Source: JAWXBG01 sp044375415 (lineage in GTDB: Bacteria; Bacteroidota; Bacteroidia; Flavobacteriales_D; Sanyastnellaceae). Taken from it: a stretch of 63,749 bases of DNA. Location: positions 1 to 63,749 of the forward strand of contig JBILMS010000012.1 of NCBI GenBank assembly GCA_044375415.1, in the 5' to 3' direction. The translations under genes were made by a program, and so were the position numbers. This document shows positions 8,405 through 15,866 of the stretch, in pieces; the first letter of the stretch is position 1, and each line of letters begins with the position of its first letter. The notes under the pieces were generated by a model, which was not told where the DNA came from, did no database searches, and saw nothing but the letters and a program-made list of their open reading frames with translations.

Positions 8405-8621
8405 AGAGAAAGAGAAAGGGAAGTTCGGTGTGATATGAGAGAGTTGAACTTTGAAAGAACATAGGTAATTAGATGCAATGGCGCACAATGGTATAGCAAA
8501 GGGGCGCTATGAAATTATACTTACGATCAAACTGAAGGTCTGATCAAGAATTGCGAACCTTTGCTAAACCTTGGCGTACCCTTGCGATACAAAAAAAAAC
8601 GAAGACAAAAAGAAGTATTAA

Positions 8622-9353
8622 ATGATAGCATTACTTAAAAAAGAAATACGCAGTTTTCTTAGTTCCCTTATCGGATATGTGGTAATGGCGGTTTTTCTGC
8701 TTATCACATCCCTATTTATGTGGATTTTCCCGGGAGAATTTAATGTTCTCGACATGGGTTTTGCCAATATCGATTCCCTGTTTTTTATATCGCCTTATGT
8801 TTTCATGTTTTTGATTCCGGCGGTTACCATGCGTTCCTTTTCGGAAGAAAGAAGAACCGGGACATTGGAATTGTTACTCACAAAACCAATCACCGATTTT
8901 CAGATCATCCTCGCAAAATATTTAGCAGGATTGATTTTAGTATTGATAAGCCTCCTTCCTACTCTCTTGTTTTTCTTGACCGTTTATCAGCTTGGAAATC
9001 CTCCGGGCAACGTGGATACCGGAGGAACATGGGGATCCTACATTGGTCTACTGCTCTTGGCCAGTGGATATGTAGCCATTGGCATTTTCGCCAGCAGCAT
9101 TTCCAGAAATCAAATTGTAGCTTTTCTATTGGCTGTGCTGCTTACGTTTTTTATGTACATGGGATTTTCGTCCATAGGCTCTTTTGAATTGTTAGGCACA
9201 CTCGACGATTTCATCATCAAATTGGGAATGCAACATCATTTTGCATCCTTGAGCATGGGACTCATCGATTCGCGCAACGTGATTTATTTCATCGCATTGA
9301 TCGCGATATTTTTCATTTTCACGAATACGGTTTTGAAGAGTCGGACTTGGTAA
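8622..9353 (+). CDS. gldF: Gliding-motility ABC transporter permease GldF
   Basis: This 243-residue protein has about six membrane segments (around 18-38, 60-80, 100-122, 138-158, 165-186 and 217-238) and the ABC-2-type signature R-S-F-S-E-E-R-R-T-G-T-L-E-L-L-L-T-K-P after the second segment. That signature, the length and the N-terminus I-A-L-L-K-K-E-I fit GldF, the permease that works with GldA (ATPase) and GldG in flavobacterial gliding. In most Flavobacteriia gldG follows immediately. Here the downstream DNA instead holds repeats and an opposite-strand toxin gene, and no gldG remnant is visible. Confidence 0.9.
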   Translation: MIALLKKEIRSFLSSLIGYVVMAVFLLITSLFMWIFPGEFNVLDMGFANIDSLFFISPYVFMFLIPAVTMRSFSEERRTGTLELLLTKPITDFQIILAKYLAGLILVLISLLPTLLFFLTVYQLGNPPGNVDTGGTWGSYIGLLLLASGYVAIGIFASSISRNQIVAFLLAVLLTFFMYMGFSSIGSFELLGTLDDFIIKLGMQHHFASLSMGLIDSRNVIYFIALIAIFFIFTNTVLKSRTW

Positions 9354-9460
9354 TTCTTTATCTGGCGATTAGTGGTTTTATACCACAGAGAATCGCAAAG
9401 ATTTATATTGGTATCTACAAGAACATTTTGCTCTTTTGCGCCGATGGCGCAGCGGTAGGG

Positions 9461-9562
9461 CACAAAGCCATACGGGATGCCCGGCTTCGGGGTTGGCTGA
9501 CGTAATCTTCTTGCGGGGTGTATCGACCCACGAGGGGCCGATGTACACCACGAGGGGCCGGC
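9461..9562. repeat. Short repeats downstream of gldF
   Basis: The word CACAAAGCCATACGG occurs at 9461-9475 and again at 10022-10036, on the other side of the toxin gene. A small tandem repeat built on CACGAGGGGCCG lies at about 9527-9562. The toxin gene is thus bracketed by related short repeats. The rest of 9354-9562 shows nothing recognisable. Confidence 0.65.
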
Positions 9563-9865
9563 CTACAGCGCGCTTTGCGCGTTGGGTTTTTCGGCGACTA
9601 CTTCGAGGAGGATGATTTTTTCGGGGGTGATCAAGTAATAGATCCGATAATTCATCAGGTTGCTACAACGGATTTCGCCTTCTTCCCGAGGAATTTCAAC
9701 CTTTCGGGACGAATCCGTCGGATGATGACGAAGTTGATGCAGTCGGTGCAAAATTTTATGACGCAAACGTTCACCTGCAATCAATGAACTTTTCTGAACT
9801 TCTTCGATGATCTCTTTGAAAGAGTCGAAGGCATGCTGACTTATTACCAACTCGTGCTTAAACAT
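9563..9865 (-). CDS. RelE/ParE-family toxin-like protein, no partner seen
   Basis: The 100-residue protein has the RelE/ParE pattern: an N-terminal helix pair (A-F-D-S-F-K-E-I-I-E-E-V...G-E-R-L-R-H-K-I-L-H-R-L-H-Q-L-R-H-H-P), followed by strands with I-R-C-S-N-L-M-N-Y-R-I-Y-Y-L-I and I-I-L-L-E-V-V. Such toxins are mRNA interferases or gyrase poisons and are normally encoded with an antitoxin. No antitoxin ORF is visible on either side. The last six codons lie in a GCGC-rich palindromic sequence that may not belong to the original gene. A TACCTTTG box sits 5 bp upstream of the ATG on its strand, which would give an almost leaderless transcript. It may be an immobilised or decayed toxin. Confidence 0.7.
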   Translation of the reverse strand: MFKHELVISQHAFDSFKEIIEEVQKSSLIAGERLRHKILHRLHQLRHHPTDSSRKVEIPREEGEIRCSNLMNYRIYYLITPEKIILLEVVAEKPNAQSAL

Positions 9866-10209
9866 GAAGCAAAGGTAAATAACAGTGGATTGAGTTTCTT
9901 GGAAAAATGGACTTTTTAGGGATGAGTTTTGCTGATTTTTACCGCAAAGCCCTCAAAGTTTTTTGGGTATTGCACACAAGGTCATTGTTCACTGTTGCGA
10001 ATTCTGCGCGTTTTTTAAGCGCACAAAGCCATACGGAACGCTCGTCTATAATAAACGTTCAGCCACCCTTTCCCTTGCCCTTTCCAACTTTGAGTTCTTC
10101 GTGAAATTCTTCAGAAATTTTCTTTGTGTTAAAACCCCTAAGGGTATTATGCACCCCAATCTCCTAGGATTAACATAAAGCCCCAATTTTCCATTTTGCA
10201 TTTTCCATT
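9866..10209. other. Gap with repeat fragments and no gene
   Basis: This 344-bp gap contains the second copy of CACAAAGCCATACGG (10022-10036) and low-complexity CCAATTTTCCATTTTGCATT (about 10182-10201) next to the stop codon of the following minus-strand gene. The inverse of the latter, AATGGAAAATTGGGG, is at about 17482-17496. Short ORFs here have no recognisable content. Confidence 0.6.
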
Positions 10210-11643
10210 TTACCAACTCGGGCATGGAATGGTAGATCCTTTACTCTTCTTACGCAGAGGGGCCTTTTTCTTTTTCGGGCTACATTTCCAATGGCGGAAA
10301 ATCGTGTATTTCACATGGACGTAGACATCCGCTCCATAGACATCACTTCCAAATAACCAACCCAAATTGTCGCTACCGATGATCACACTATTTAATCGAC
10401 AAGCCAATCCCATTTGAAATTTTTCAAATTGATATAGAGATAAAGGCATAGCAATTTCAAAACGTTTTATTTCCCAGCGAGGAGTAACGGCCAATGAAGA
10501 AGCCCTCTGAACACCCAGCGAATTTTTCCGAGGCAAACCGAGCGTAAGGGTGCTGAAGACATAAAAATTGTAACCGAGATTGTAATCCAATTGAGCTGAA
10601 AGACCGGTAGGTAATTTCATTTTAAATTGAGACTCCGCAGCGTTCTGCTCAATTAATCCGAAGTTAGCAGATATGAGGCTATCCAGCTGATAGGTCTCAT
10701 CCGTATTCGTATCGTTAAAATCCTCCCATTGCGATCCTTCCGTTTCGTCAAACACATTGCGATAGAAGGTGTTTTTAAACTTGATTCTTCCTATGTCTAA
10801 AATCGAAAAACCGAGTCTGTACTTGTAATCCCCATCTGTGCAGGGGTCATGAGGAGTGTAGCCTTCGGCGTTTCTCAACATCTTTTTAAAGGTGACGCCA
10901 ATATCAAATCCCCAACCACTGCCGCTGTTCCAGGCGGGTTCGTTAAATCCGTATTCGCCTCGAAGGCTATGTGTCTGCATCGTGCTGGAATCAATAACGG
11001 TGTAGGCCCATTCGTCGAGCAGCACTCCGGCACCCATTATACCATAAAGTTTCTTAACAGTAATTCCACCTAGTGTGAGCATATCCGGTCGACGACCGAC
11101 AATAGTTGCATAAGACAATCCAATTTCTCCCCAAGCCAATCCGGAGGTACGAACATTCCGAATATTCTGGCGTTGACCCATCAATGGAGGGTATTGAAAG
11201 CCTTCAATGATATAATCGCTCAAACTTTCGGGAATCCCGCGTGCATCGACTACGGTGCGAGCACCGGTGTATATTCCGAAAGCATGTTGTTTGATGGCGA
11301 ATGTGGCACCCGGGCCTTGCACAAAACCCGAAGCATAGGCATGAAACGGAGCTTTAGAACGATTAAAATCGACAGTATCTATAGCCGCCAGATTTCCGAG
11401 TGAAAAGTTGTCACCATTGAGGTAAACAAAGTCATTTTGTGCAAACGCACCCGCCCCTATGAGATGGATATCAACAAAAGCTCTACTGTCGCAAATCGAG
11501 CTAGGATTAAGCAACATCGTATTTGCCGGAGCCCTCGTACTTCCCATAATACCAAAATGCTCTTGGGCAGACACGGAAAAGAGTAACCCAACAGCAAAAC
11601 ACGAAAGGACGATTCGAAATAAGGGTGGCATACAAGGGTTCAA
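10210..11643 (-). CDS. DUF5723-like predicted outer-membrane barrel protein
   Basis: The 477-residue protein begins with a signal peptide (about 1-26, ending S-V-S-A-Q), followed by a segment about N-P-S-S-I-C-D-S-R, which in Bacteroidota marks the first strands of DUF5723-type outer-membrane proteins. Many alternating polar/hydrophobic stretches (G-L-A-W-G-E-I-G-L-S-Y-A, L-D-Y-N-L-G-Y-N-F-Y-V-F-S-T-L) suggest a beta-barrel, and the second half has several G-x-x-x-x-L turns. The extreme C-terminus is unusual: basic and Lys-rich (P-K-K-K-K-A-P-L-R-K-K-S-K-G) followed by T-I-P-C-P-S-W. It stands alone. The function is unknown; transport or surface roles are guesses from the fold. Confidence 0.65.
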   Translation of the reverse strand: MNPCMPPLFRIVLSCFAVGLLFSVSAQEHFGIMGSTRAPANTMLLNPSSICDSRAFVDIHLIGAGAFAQNDFVYLNGDNFSLGNLAAIDTVDFNRSKAPFHAYASGFVQGPGATFAIKQHAFGIYTGARTVVDARGIPESLSDYIIEGFQYPPLMGQRQNIRNVRTSGLAWGEIGLSYATIVGRRPDMLTLGGITVKKLYGIMGAGVLLDEWAYTVIDSSTMQTHSLRGEYGFNEPAWNSGSGWGFDIGVTFKKMLRNAEGYTPHDPCTDGDYKYRLGFSILDIGRIKFKNTFYRNVFDETEGSQWEDFNDTNTDETYQLDSLISANFGLIEQNAAESQFKMKLPTGLSAQLDYNLGYNFYVFSTLTLGLPRKNSLGVQRASSLAVTPRWEIKRFEIAMPLSLYQFEKFQMGLACRLNSVIIGSDNLGWLFGSDVYGADVYVHVKYTIFRHWKCSPKKKKAPLRKKSKGSTIPCPSW

Positions 11644-11849
11644 ACGCCGAAATGGGTAATATGTTTAGTTTTCAAGGGATTAAATTAATATTTTCAAAAA
11701 TAATTACACGTTTAGCTTTCGTGATCTGAATCTATTCAAAACTGAGTTTTGGCAAGAACTAAAGTAGGTTTAACTAATAAAATCAATGGTCAGAAAATAT
11801 TGAAAGGAGGAATCTAACTGAACGTTGTGCATTAGCATTCTGCTTCAAG

Positions 11850-12043
11850 GGCCTCACCCCTAGCCCCTCTCCATCCCCTTTCGACAAGCTCAAGGACACG
11901 ATAAACTCAGGAGGACGAGGAGATGGGGACGTTCACGTTCAGTGAAATCATCCGTTTTCAAAAGGTCGCGGTTTTCAAAAGCGTGAACTTTTCAGTTTGC
12001 AGAATCGGTCCCCTCTCCTCTGGAGAGGGCGGAGGGTGAGGCC
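11850..12043. repeat. Dispersed inverted-repeat element, copy 3, inverted
   Basis: The left end reads GGCCTCACCCCTAGCCCCTC and the right end GGCGGAGGGTGAGGCC, with GGGGACGTTCACGTTC and GCAGAATCGGTCCCCTCTCC inside. The internal landmarks run in the opposite order to copies 1 and 2, so this copy is inverted. The flanking sequence 11644-11849 and 12044-12118 shows nothing recognisable. Confidence 0.85.
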
Positions 12044-12118
12044 TTCGGAGACGAATGCTCTCGAAATAGGCGAAACCCAAATAGTTCGTTTTAATCTAAA
12101 TACACAACTTGTCATTGG

Positions 12119-12182
12119 CGGCCTCGTCGTATCCTTGATCTCGTCGAAAGGGGATGAAGAGGGCGGAGGGTGAGGCCTTCGG
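12119..12182. repeat. Partial copy of the dispersed element, upstream of nrnA
   Basis: The segment reads CTCGTCGAAAGGGGATGAAG AGGGCGGAGGGTGAGGCCTT, matching the right end of the dispersed element, including part of its inner arm. It lies about 90 bp before the nrnA start. An in-frame ATG inside this fragment (12154) lengthens the nrnA frame artificially. Confidence 0.75.
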
Positions 12183-12270
12183 AGAATTTTCGCTTCAGAA
12201 TTTGGTATGGCTTATCGAACATTTTGACAAACACACCGAAAACAAGGCAAAACTTCATGAACTTTGCCGG

Positions 12271-13302
12271 ATGCATGGAATTTTTAACGAAGAAGCAATC
12301 AAGAAATCTCACGACTTGATAGAAGGTGCTTCACGCATTGTAATCACTACCCACAAATCTCCCGACGGAGATGCCATCGGTTCGGCTTTTGCACTCTTTC
12401 ATCTGTTGCGAAACAGGAACAAAAATGTACAAGTAGTTTTACCCGATCGCGCACCCGACTTTTTGCAATGGGTCGACAACTATTCTTCCGGACTCATATT
12501 TCAGGAAAATACGGAAAAGAGCACTCAAATGATCTTAGAAGCCGACCTCATCTTTTCGCTCGATTACAATAATTTGTCGAGAACAGGTCCCGACATGGAA
12601 GCTGTTTTGCGCAAGGCCGCTGCTCAGAAAATAATGATCGATCACCATCATCAGCCCGAAACTTTATTTGCCGTTTCGTTCAGCGATACCACCGTTTGCA
12701 GCACCTGTCAGCTGATCTATGAGTGGGCAGATGCCATGAAATACACGGATGCTGTAAACACTTCGGTGGCATCATGCATCTACATGGGCATCATGACCGA
12801 TAGTGGTTCATTTCGTTTTCCGAGTGTTACACCAAAAACGCATGAGATTGTAGCTTCATTGATGGAGCTGGGCATTGATCACGCTGCCATACATCGCAAT
12901 GTGTACGACAATAATCTAGTTAATCGATTAAAGTTAGTCGGATTTGCCTTGAGCGAAAAACTAGAAGTCCTTGAGGGCTGCGGCACTGCGCTGATCTCGC
13001 TTCGCAAATCAGAATTGGAGAAATACAGTTATCAACCCGGAGATACGGAAGGTTTGGTGAATCAAGCGCTCTCCATTCAAGGAATAAAATTAGCGGCATT
13101 TTTCAGAGAAGGAAATAATGAAATTAAAGTATCGTTGCGTTCCGTGGGAACCTTTGATGTAAACCAATATGCCCGCAAATCGTGGAGTGGCGGCGGACAT
13201 AAAAATGCTGCGGGAGGTCGTTCTATTGAAACGCTGGATGAAGCTCTGGAACGCTTTCGCAAAGAAGTTGAAACGATCAAAAATGATATCATTATCTCAT
13301 GA
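12271..13302 (+). CDS. nrnA: DHH/DHHA1 oligoribonuclease/pAp phosphatase NrnA
   Basis: With the start at 12271 the protein has 343 residues, as usual for NrnA, which degrades short oligoribonucleotides and pAp. Metal-binding DHH motifs occur in order: T-H-K-S-P-D-G-D-A-I-G-S, S-L-D-Y-N, M-I-D-H-H-H-Q-P, M-T-D-S-G-S, and the DHHA1 motif S-G-G-G-H-K-N-A-A-G-G near the C-terminus. An upstream in-frame ATG at 12154 would add 39 residues, but its first part is encoded by a dispersed repeat, and family members begin near the I-F-N-E-E sequence, so the shorter form is chosen. It overlaps the next gene by 4 bp and heads a six-gene operon. nrnA followed by gldI is a common order in Flavobacteriales. 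Confidence 0.9.
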   Translation: MHGIFNEEAIKKSHDLIEGASRIVITTHKSPDGDAIGSAFALFHLLRNRNKNVQVVLPDRAPDFLQWVDNYSSGLIFQENTEKSTQMILEADLIFSLDYNNLSRTGPDMEAVLRKAAAQKIMIDHHHQPETLFAVSFSDTTVCSTCQLIYEWADAMKYTDAVNTSVASCIYMGIMTDSGSFRFPSVTPKTHEIVASLMELGIDHAAIHRNVYDNNLVNRLKLVGFALSEKLEVLEGCGTALISLRKSELEKYSYQPGDTEGLVNQALSIQGIKLAAFFREGNNEIKVSLRSVGTFDVNQYARKSWSGGGHKNAAGGRSIETLDEALERFRKEVETIKNDIIIS

Positions 13303-13817
13303 GATATATCGCAGTATTAATTGCAGTTGCTTTAATGGGTTGTAATGGCTGTTCGAAACAAAAGCCAGCAGCCGAAGTGAATTATGAGCAAATGCAAAAT
13401 GAACTCATCCAAGCGCGAAAAGCGGAACACGCTGCTGAGATGAAAAAAATTCAAGATTACATTTCTGAAAACAAATGGCCCATGGTACAAACCCCAACAG
13501 GTGTTCATTATTGGATTTACGAATTGGGAGGTGGAGTAAAGGCTAAAACGAATGATGTAGTTATTATGGATTACACAATTCATTTGTTAGATGGCACCTT
13601 GTGTTATAAAACCGATTCCGTGACACCCTCTTCGGTGCGCATCGGAATGGACAATGTGGAATCCGGTATTCATGAAGTACTTCTTTATATGAGTGAAGGT
13701 GATCGCGCACGTGTGATCTTACCCTCACACATGGCCTTCGGATATACGGGAGATTCAAATAAAATTCCGCAAAATGCAAGTCTTCTTTACGACCTTAAAA
13801 TACTCGAAATACGATGA
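13299..13817 (+). CDS. gldI: GldI-like FKBP-type PPIase lipoprotein
   Basis: The 172-residue protein starts with a lipoprotein signal (A-L-M-G-C, lipidated C15), followed by a coiled, charged stretch and an FKBP-type domain from about 65 to 172 (V-V-I-M-D-Y-T-I-H-L-L-D-G-T, S-G-I-H-E-V-L-L-Y-M-S-E-G-D-R-A, P-S-H-M-A-F-G-Y, L-L-Y-D-L-K-I-L). The size and position after nrnA match GldI, a periplasmic folding helper needed for gliding in Flavobacterium. It probably acts on T9SS or gliding proteins in the periplasm. Start and stop overlap both neighbours by 4 bp, so translation is coupled. Confidence 0.88.
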   Translation: MRYIAVLIAVALMGCNGCSKQKPAAEVNYEQMQNELIQARKAEHAAEMKKIQDYISENKWPMVQTPTGVHYWIYELGGGVKAKTNDVVIMDYTIHLLDGTLCYKTDSVTPSSVRIGMDNVESGIHEVLLYMSEGDRARVILPSHMAFGYTGDSNKIPQNASLLYDLKILEIR

Positions 13818-14704
13818 GAAAATTAATGCCGTATTTTCTGTATTGTAGTTTGATAATCCTCTTTTCGTGTTCCGAAAAACACAAGGGTTACACCGAACTA
13901 TCGGAGGGAGTCTACAAAAAACTTTTAGCCTTTGACGAACACGGAAAACGATTGGGTGATGCAGAACACTCCGCCATTTATGTTCATCTCCGAAATGCCA
14001 AAGACAGCACTGTTTACAACGACTTCATTATGTACACAGGTTTTTGGAAAAACATGGCGGACAGTCTTCCAAATGCAGACTCGAGCTTATTAAGAGATAT
14101 GTCGCAACTGGAAAGTGGTCAGCGCGTTTCTTATCTGCTCCCAATTTCAATGGTGAGCGATTCGTATATCGATGGTTTCATGGGCGATTCACTTCTAAAA
14201 GATACGGAAGTTGAATTGGTATTTGGAGTTTTGGAAACCTTTACCCACGAAGAGTTTCTTGTATTCTTAACCCTTGAAGCACAAAGCGGAAAAATCAGTG
14301 AAATGGATGCCATCGATTTTGCCTTTCTGAACAAACCGGATTCATTGGAAGTAAAGGGAGAAATCGCATTTCAATGGCATAAGCGAACAGAGAATTTAAA
14401 AGCATCTTCCGGTCAGGAAATTACGATTCGATATGGAACCGATCTCTTAGACGGCACCATTTTAGATACGCTCTCAGAAATGACTTTTACCTTTGGAAAA
14501 CCCGGTCAAATAGTACCGGGATTGGGTTATGCGCTCAATAACATGCACCGCGGAGAGATAGCAGATGTTTACATGCCCTCTTACCTGGCATTTGGCGAAT
14601 ACGGTTCGAGCACAGGATTGGTGCCGGCATTTACACCTGTAAAATTTCGAGTTGAACTTGTTGATGATGCGCCCCTGCAATCCACTCAAGATATTAATCC
14701 ATGA
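13814..14704 (+). CDS. Second FKBP-type PPIase lipoprotein, double-length
   Basis: The 296-residue protein has a lipoprotein signal (L-F-S-C, C19). Residues about 30-140 look like a degenerate FKBP-like half (I-Y-V-H-L-R-N-A-K-D-S-T-V-Y, L-E-S-G-Q-R-V-S-Y-L-L-P) without a clear active-site set. Residues about 185-290 form a standard FKBP domain (G-Q-E-I-T-I-R-Y-G-T-D-L-L-D-G-T, F-G-K-P-G-Q-I-V-P-G-L-G-Y-A-L, M-P-S-Y-L-A-F-G-E-Y-G). It overlaps gldI by 4 bp and DUF6702 by 4 bp. A tandem pair of such lipoproteins suggests division of labour in periplasmic folding; substrates are unknown. Confidence 0.8.
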   Translation: MRKLMPYFLYCSLIILFSCSEKHKGYTELSEGVYKKLLAFDEHGKRLGDAEHSAIYVHLRNAKDSTVYNDFIMYTGFWKNMADSLPNADSSLLRDMSQLESGQRVSYLLPISMVSDSYIDGFMGDSLLKDTEVELVFGVLETFTHEEFLVFLTLEAQSGKISEMDAIDFAFLNKPDSLEVKGEIAFQWHKRTENLKASSGQEITIRYGTDLLDGTILDTLSEMTFTFGKPGQIVPGLGYALNNMHRGEIADVYMPSYLAFGEYGSSTGLVPAFTPVKFRVELVDDAPLQSTQDINP

Positions 14705-15219
14705 TGAAGTTGAACATGATTTTTTTTGGATTACTGCTCGTGTTTTCACCGGCTTTATTCGCAGGCGAACCAAAAGCGCTTGATCACAAATTCTACTTCA
14801 GCAATACACTTGTTGAACAGAATCCACGAACGGGCGGACTAGAGATCACCATCAAATTATTTACCGATGATTTTGAACGAGCCCTACAGAAGGATGGTCA
14901 TCCGGAAATACGATTGACGGGAGAGACGACAAATGAATTGAGTGCTGCGATTCAATCCTATTTGGAAAGTCATTTCAAACTGAATTTTCAAAGCAAAGCT
15001 ACACAGCTTATCTACGTAGGTCAGGAGGTTGAAGCCGATCTCACTATTTGTTATTTCGAACTTGCACAACTACCGGAGTTCAACTTCATTGAAGTCAAAA
15101 ACAATATCTTCATGGAGATTTTTCCGGACCAGAAAAATGTAGTCGATATAAGCATGAAGGGTCAACGTCAAACGCTCATTTTTGCCGGGACAAAAGACAG
15201 TGAAATCTGTTATTTCTAA
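14701..15219 (+). CDS. DUF6702 family exported protein
   Basis: The 172-residue protein has a signal peptide (about 1-21) followed by the motif H-K-F-Y-F-S near residue 29, the typical start of DUF6702 proteins. Later I-T-I-K-L-F-T-D-D-F-E-R-A-L, and the segment L-I-Y-V-G-Q-E-V-E-A-D-L-T-I-C-Y-F-E, also fit. The family is frequent in Bacteroidota, about 160-180 residues long, with no assigned function; the protein is probably periplasmic. It overlaps the preceding gene by 4 bp and precedes nth by 8 bp. Confidence 0.75.
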   Translation: MMKLNMIFFGLLLVFSPALFAGEPKALDHKFYFSNTLVEQNPRTGGLEITIKLFTDDFERALQKDGHPEIRLTGETTNELSAAIQSYLESHFKLNFQSKATQLIYVGQEVEADLTICYFELAQLPEFNFIEVKNNIFMEIFPDQKNVVDISMKGQRQTLIFAGTKDSEICYF

Positions 15220-15227
15220 AGGGCTTT

Positions 15228-15866
15228 ATGACTAAAAAAGAAAAAGCTCAATTCGTTATGGATGAACTGGAAAAACTATATCCGGTCACTCCTATTCCTC
15301 TAAAACATAAAGATCCTTATACATTATTGGTCGCCGTTGTTCTTTCTGCACAGTGCACAGATGAGCGAGTAAATACTGTGACCCCTGCCCTCTTTAAGAT
15401 GGCGAAAGGTCCACGTGAAATGGCCGTTTCACATGTTAAAACGATTGAAGATATCATTCGTCCATGCGGGCTTTCTCCAACTAAGAGTAAAAACATCAAA
15501 GCCCTTTCGGAGATATTGGTGAATGAGTACAAAGGCAAAGTACCTCAGACCTTTGAAGAGTTGGAAGCCTTGCCCGGCGTGGGTCACAAGACAGCCAGTG
15601 TAGTGATGTCGCAGGCCTTTGGTGTACCGGCTTTTCCTGTGGATACGCATATACATCGACTGATGACACGTTGGAGATTTACTTCCGGAAAAAACGTTGA
15701 GCAAACTGAAATGGATGCGAAGAAATTATTCCCCGAAGAAAAATGGAATAAACTTCATCTTCAGATTATTTTTTATGGACGAGAATACAGTCCTGCCCGA
15801 TCTTGGGACCCTATGAAAGATTTTATCACAACGACCATCAATCCTAAAGCAGCTGATAAAAAATAA
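15228..15866 (+). CDS. nth: Endonuclease III without iron-sulfur cysteines
   Basis: The 212-residue protein is a DNA glycosylase/AP lyase of the Nth family that removes oxidised pyrimidines. The helix-hairpin-helix L-P-G-V-G-H-K-T lies at 115-122 with the catalytic lysine K121; the catalytic aspartate is D139 in V-D-T-H-I. The usual C-terminal [4Fe-4S] motif (four cysteines) is absent: the only cysteines are C43 and C80, and the tail reads F-Y-G-R-E-Y-S-P-A-R-S-W. Family members without the cluster are known. It shares one base with the next start codon (TAATG). Confidence 0.93.
   Translation: MTKKEKAQFVMDELEKLYPVTPIPLKHKDPYTLLVAVVLSAQCTDERVNTVTPALFKMAKGPREMAVSHVKTIEDIIRPCGLSPTKSKNIKALSEILVNEYKGKVPQTFEELEALPGVGHKTASVVMSQAFGVPAFPVDTHIHRLMTRWRFTSGKNVEQTEMDAKKLFPEEKWNKLHLQIIFYGREYSPARSWDPMKDFITTTINPKAADKK

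Noticed and set aside
9518..9787. Plus-strand ORF antisense to the toxin gene
   Set aside because: The opposite strand has a coherent RelE/ParE-like protein; this frame is rich in Arg/Phe and shows no family pattern.
9354..10209. Remnant of gldG
   Set aside because: No frame in either strand shows the exported or membrane pattern of GldG.
12154..12270. N-terminal extension of NrnA
   Set aside because: The added residues begin in a repeat fragment and family members start near the ATG at 12271.
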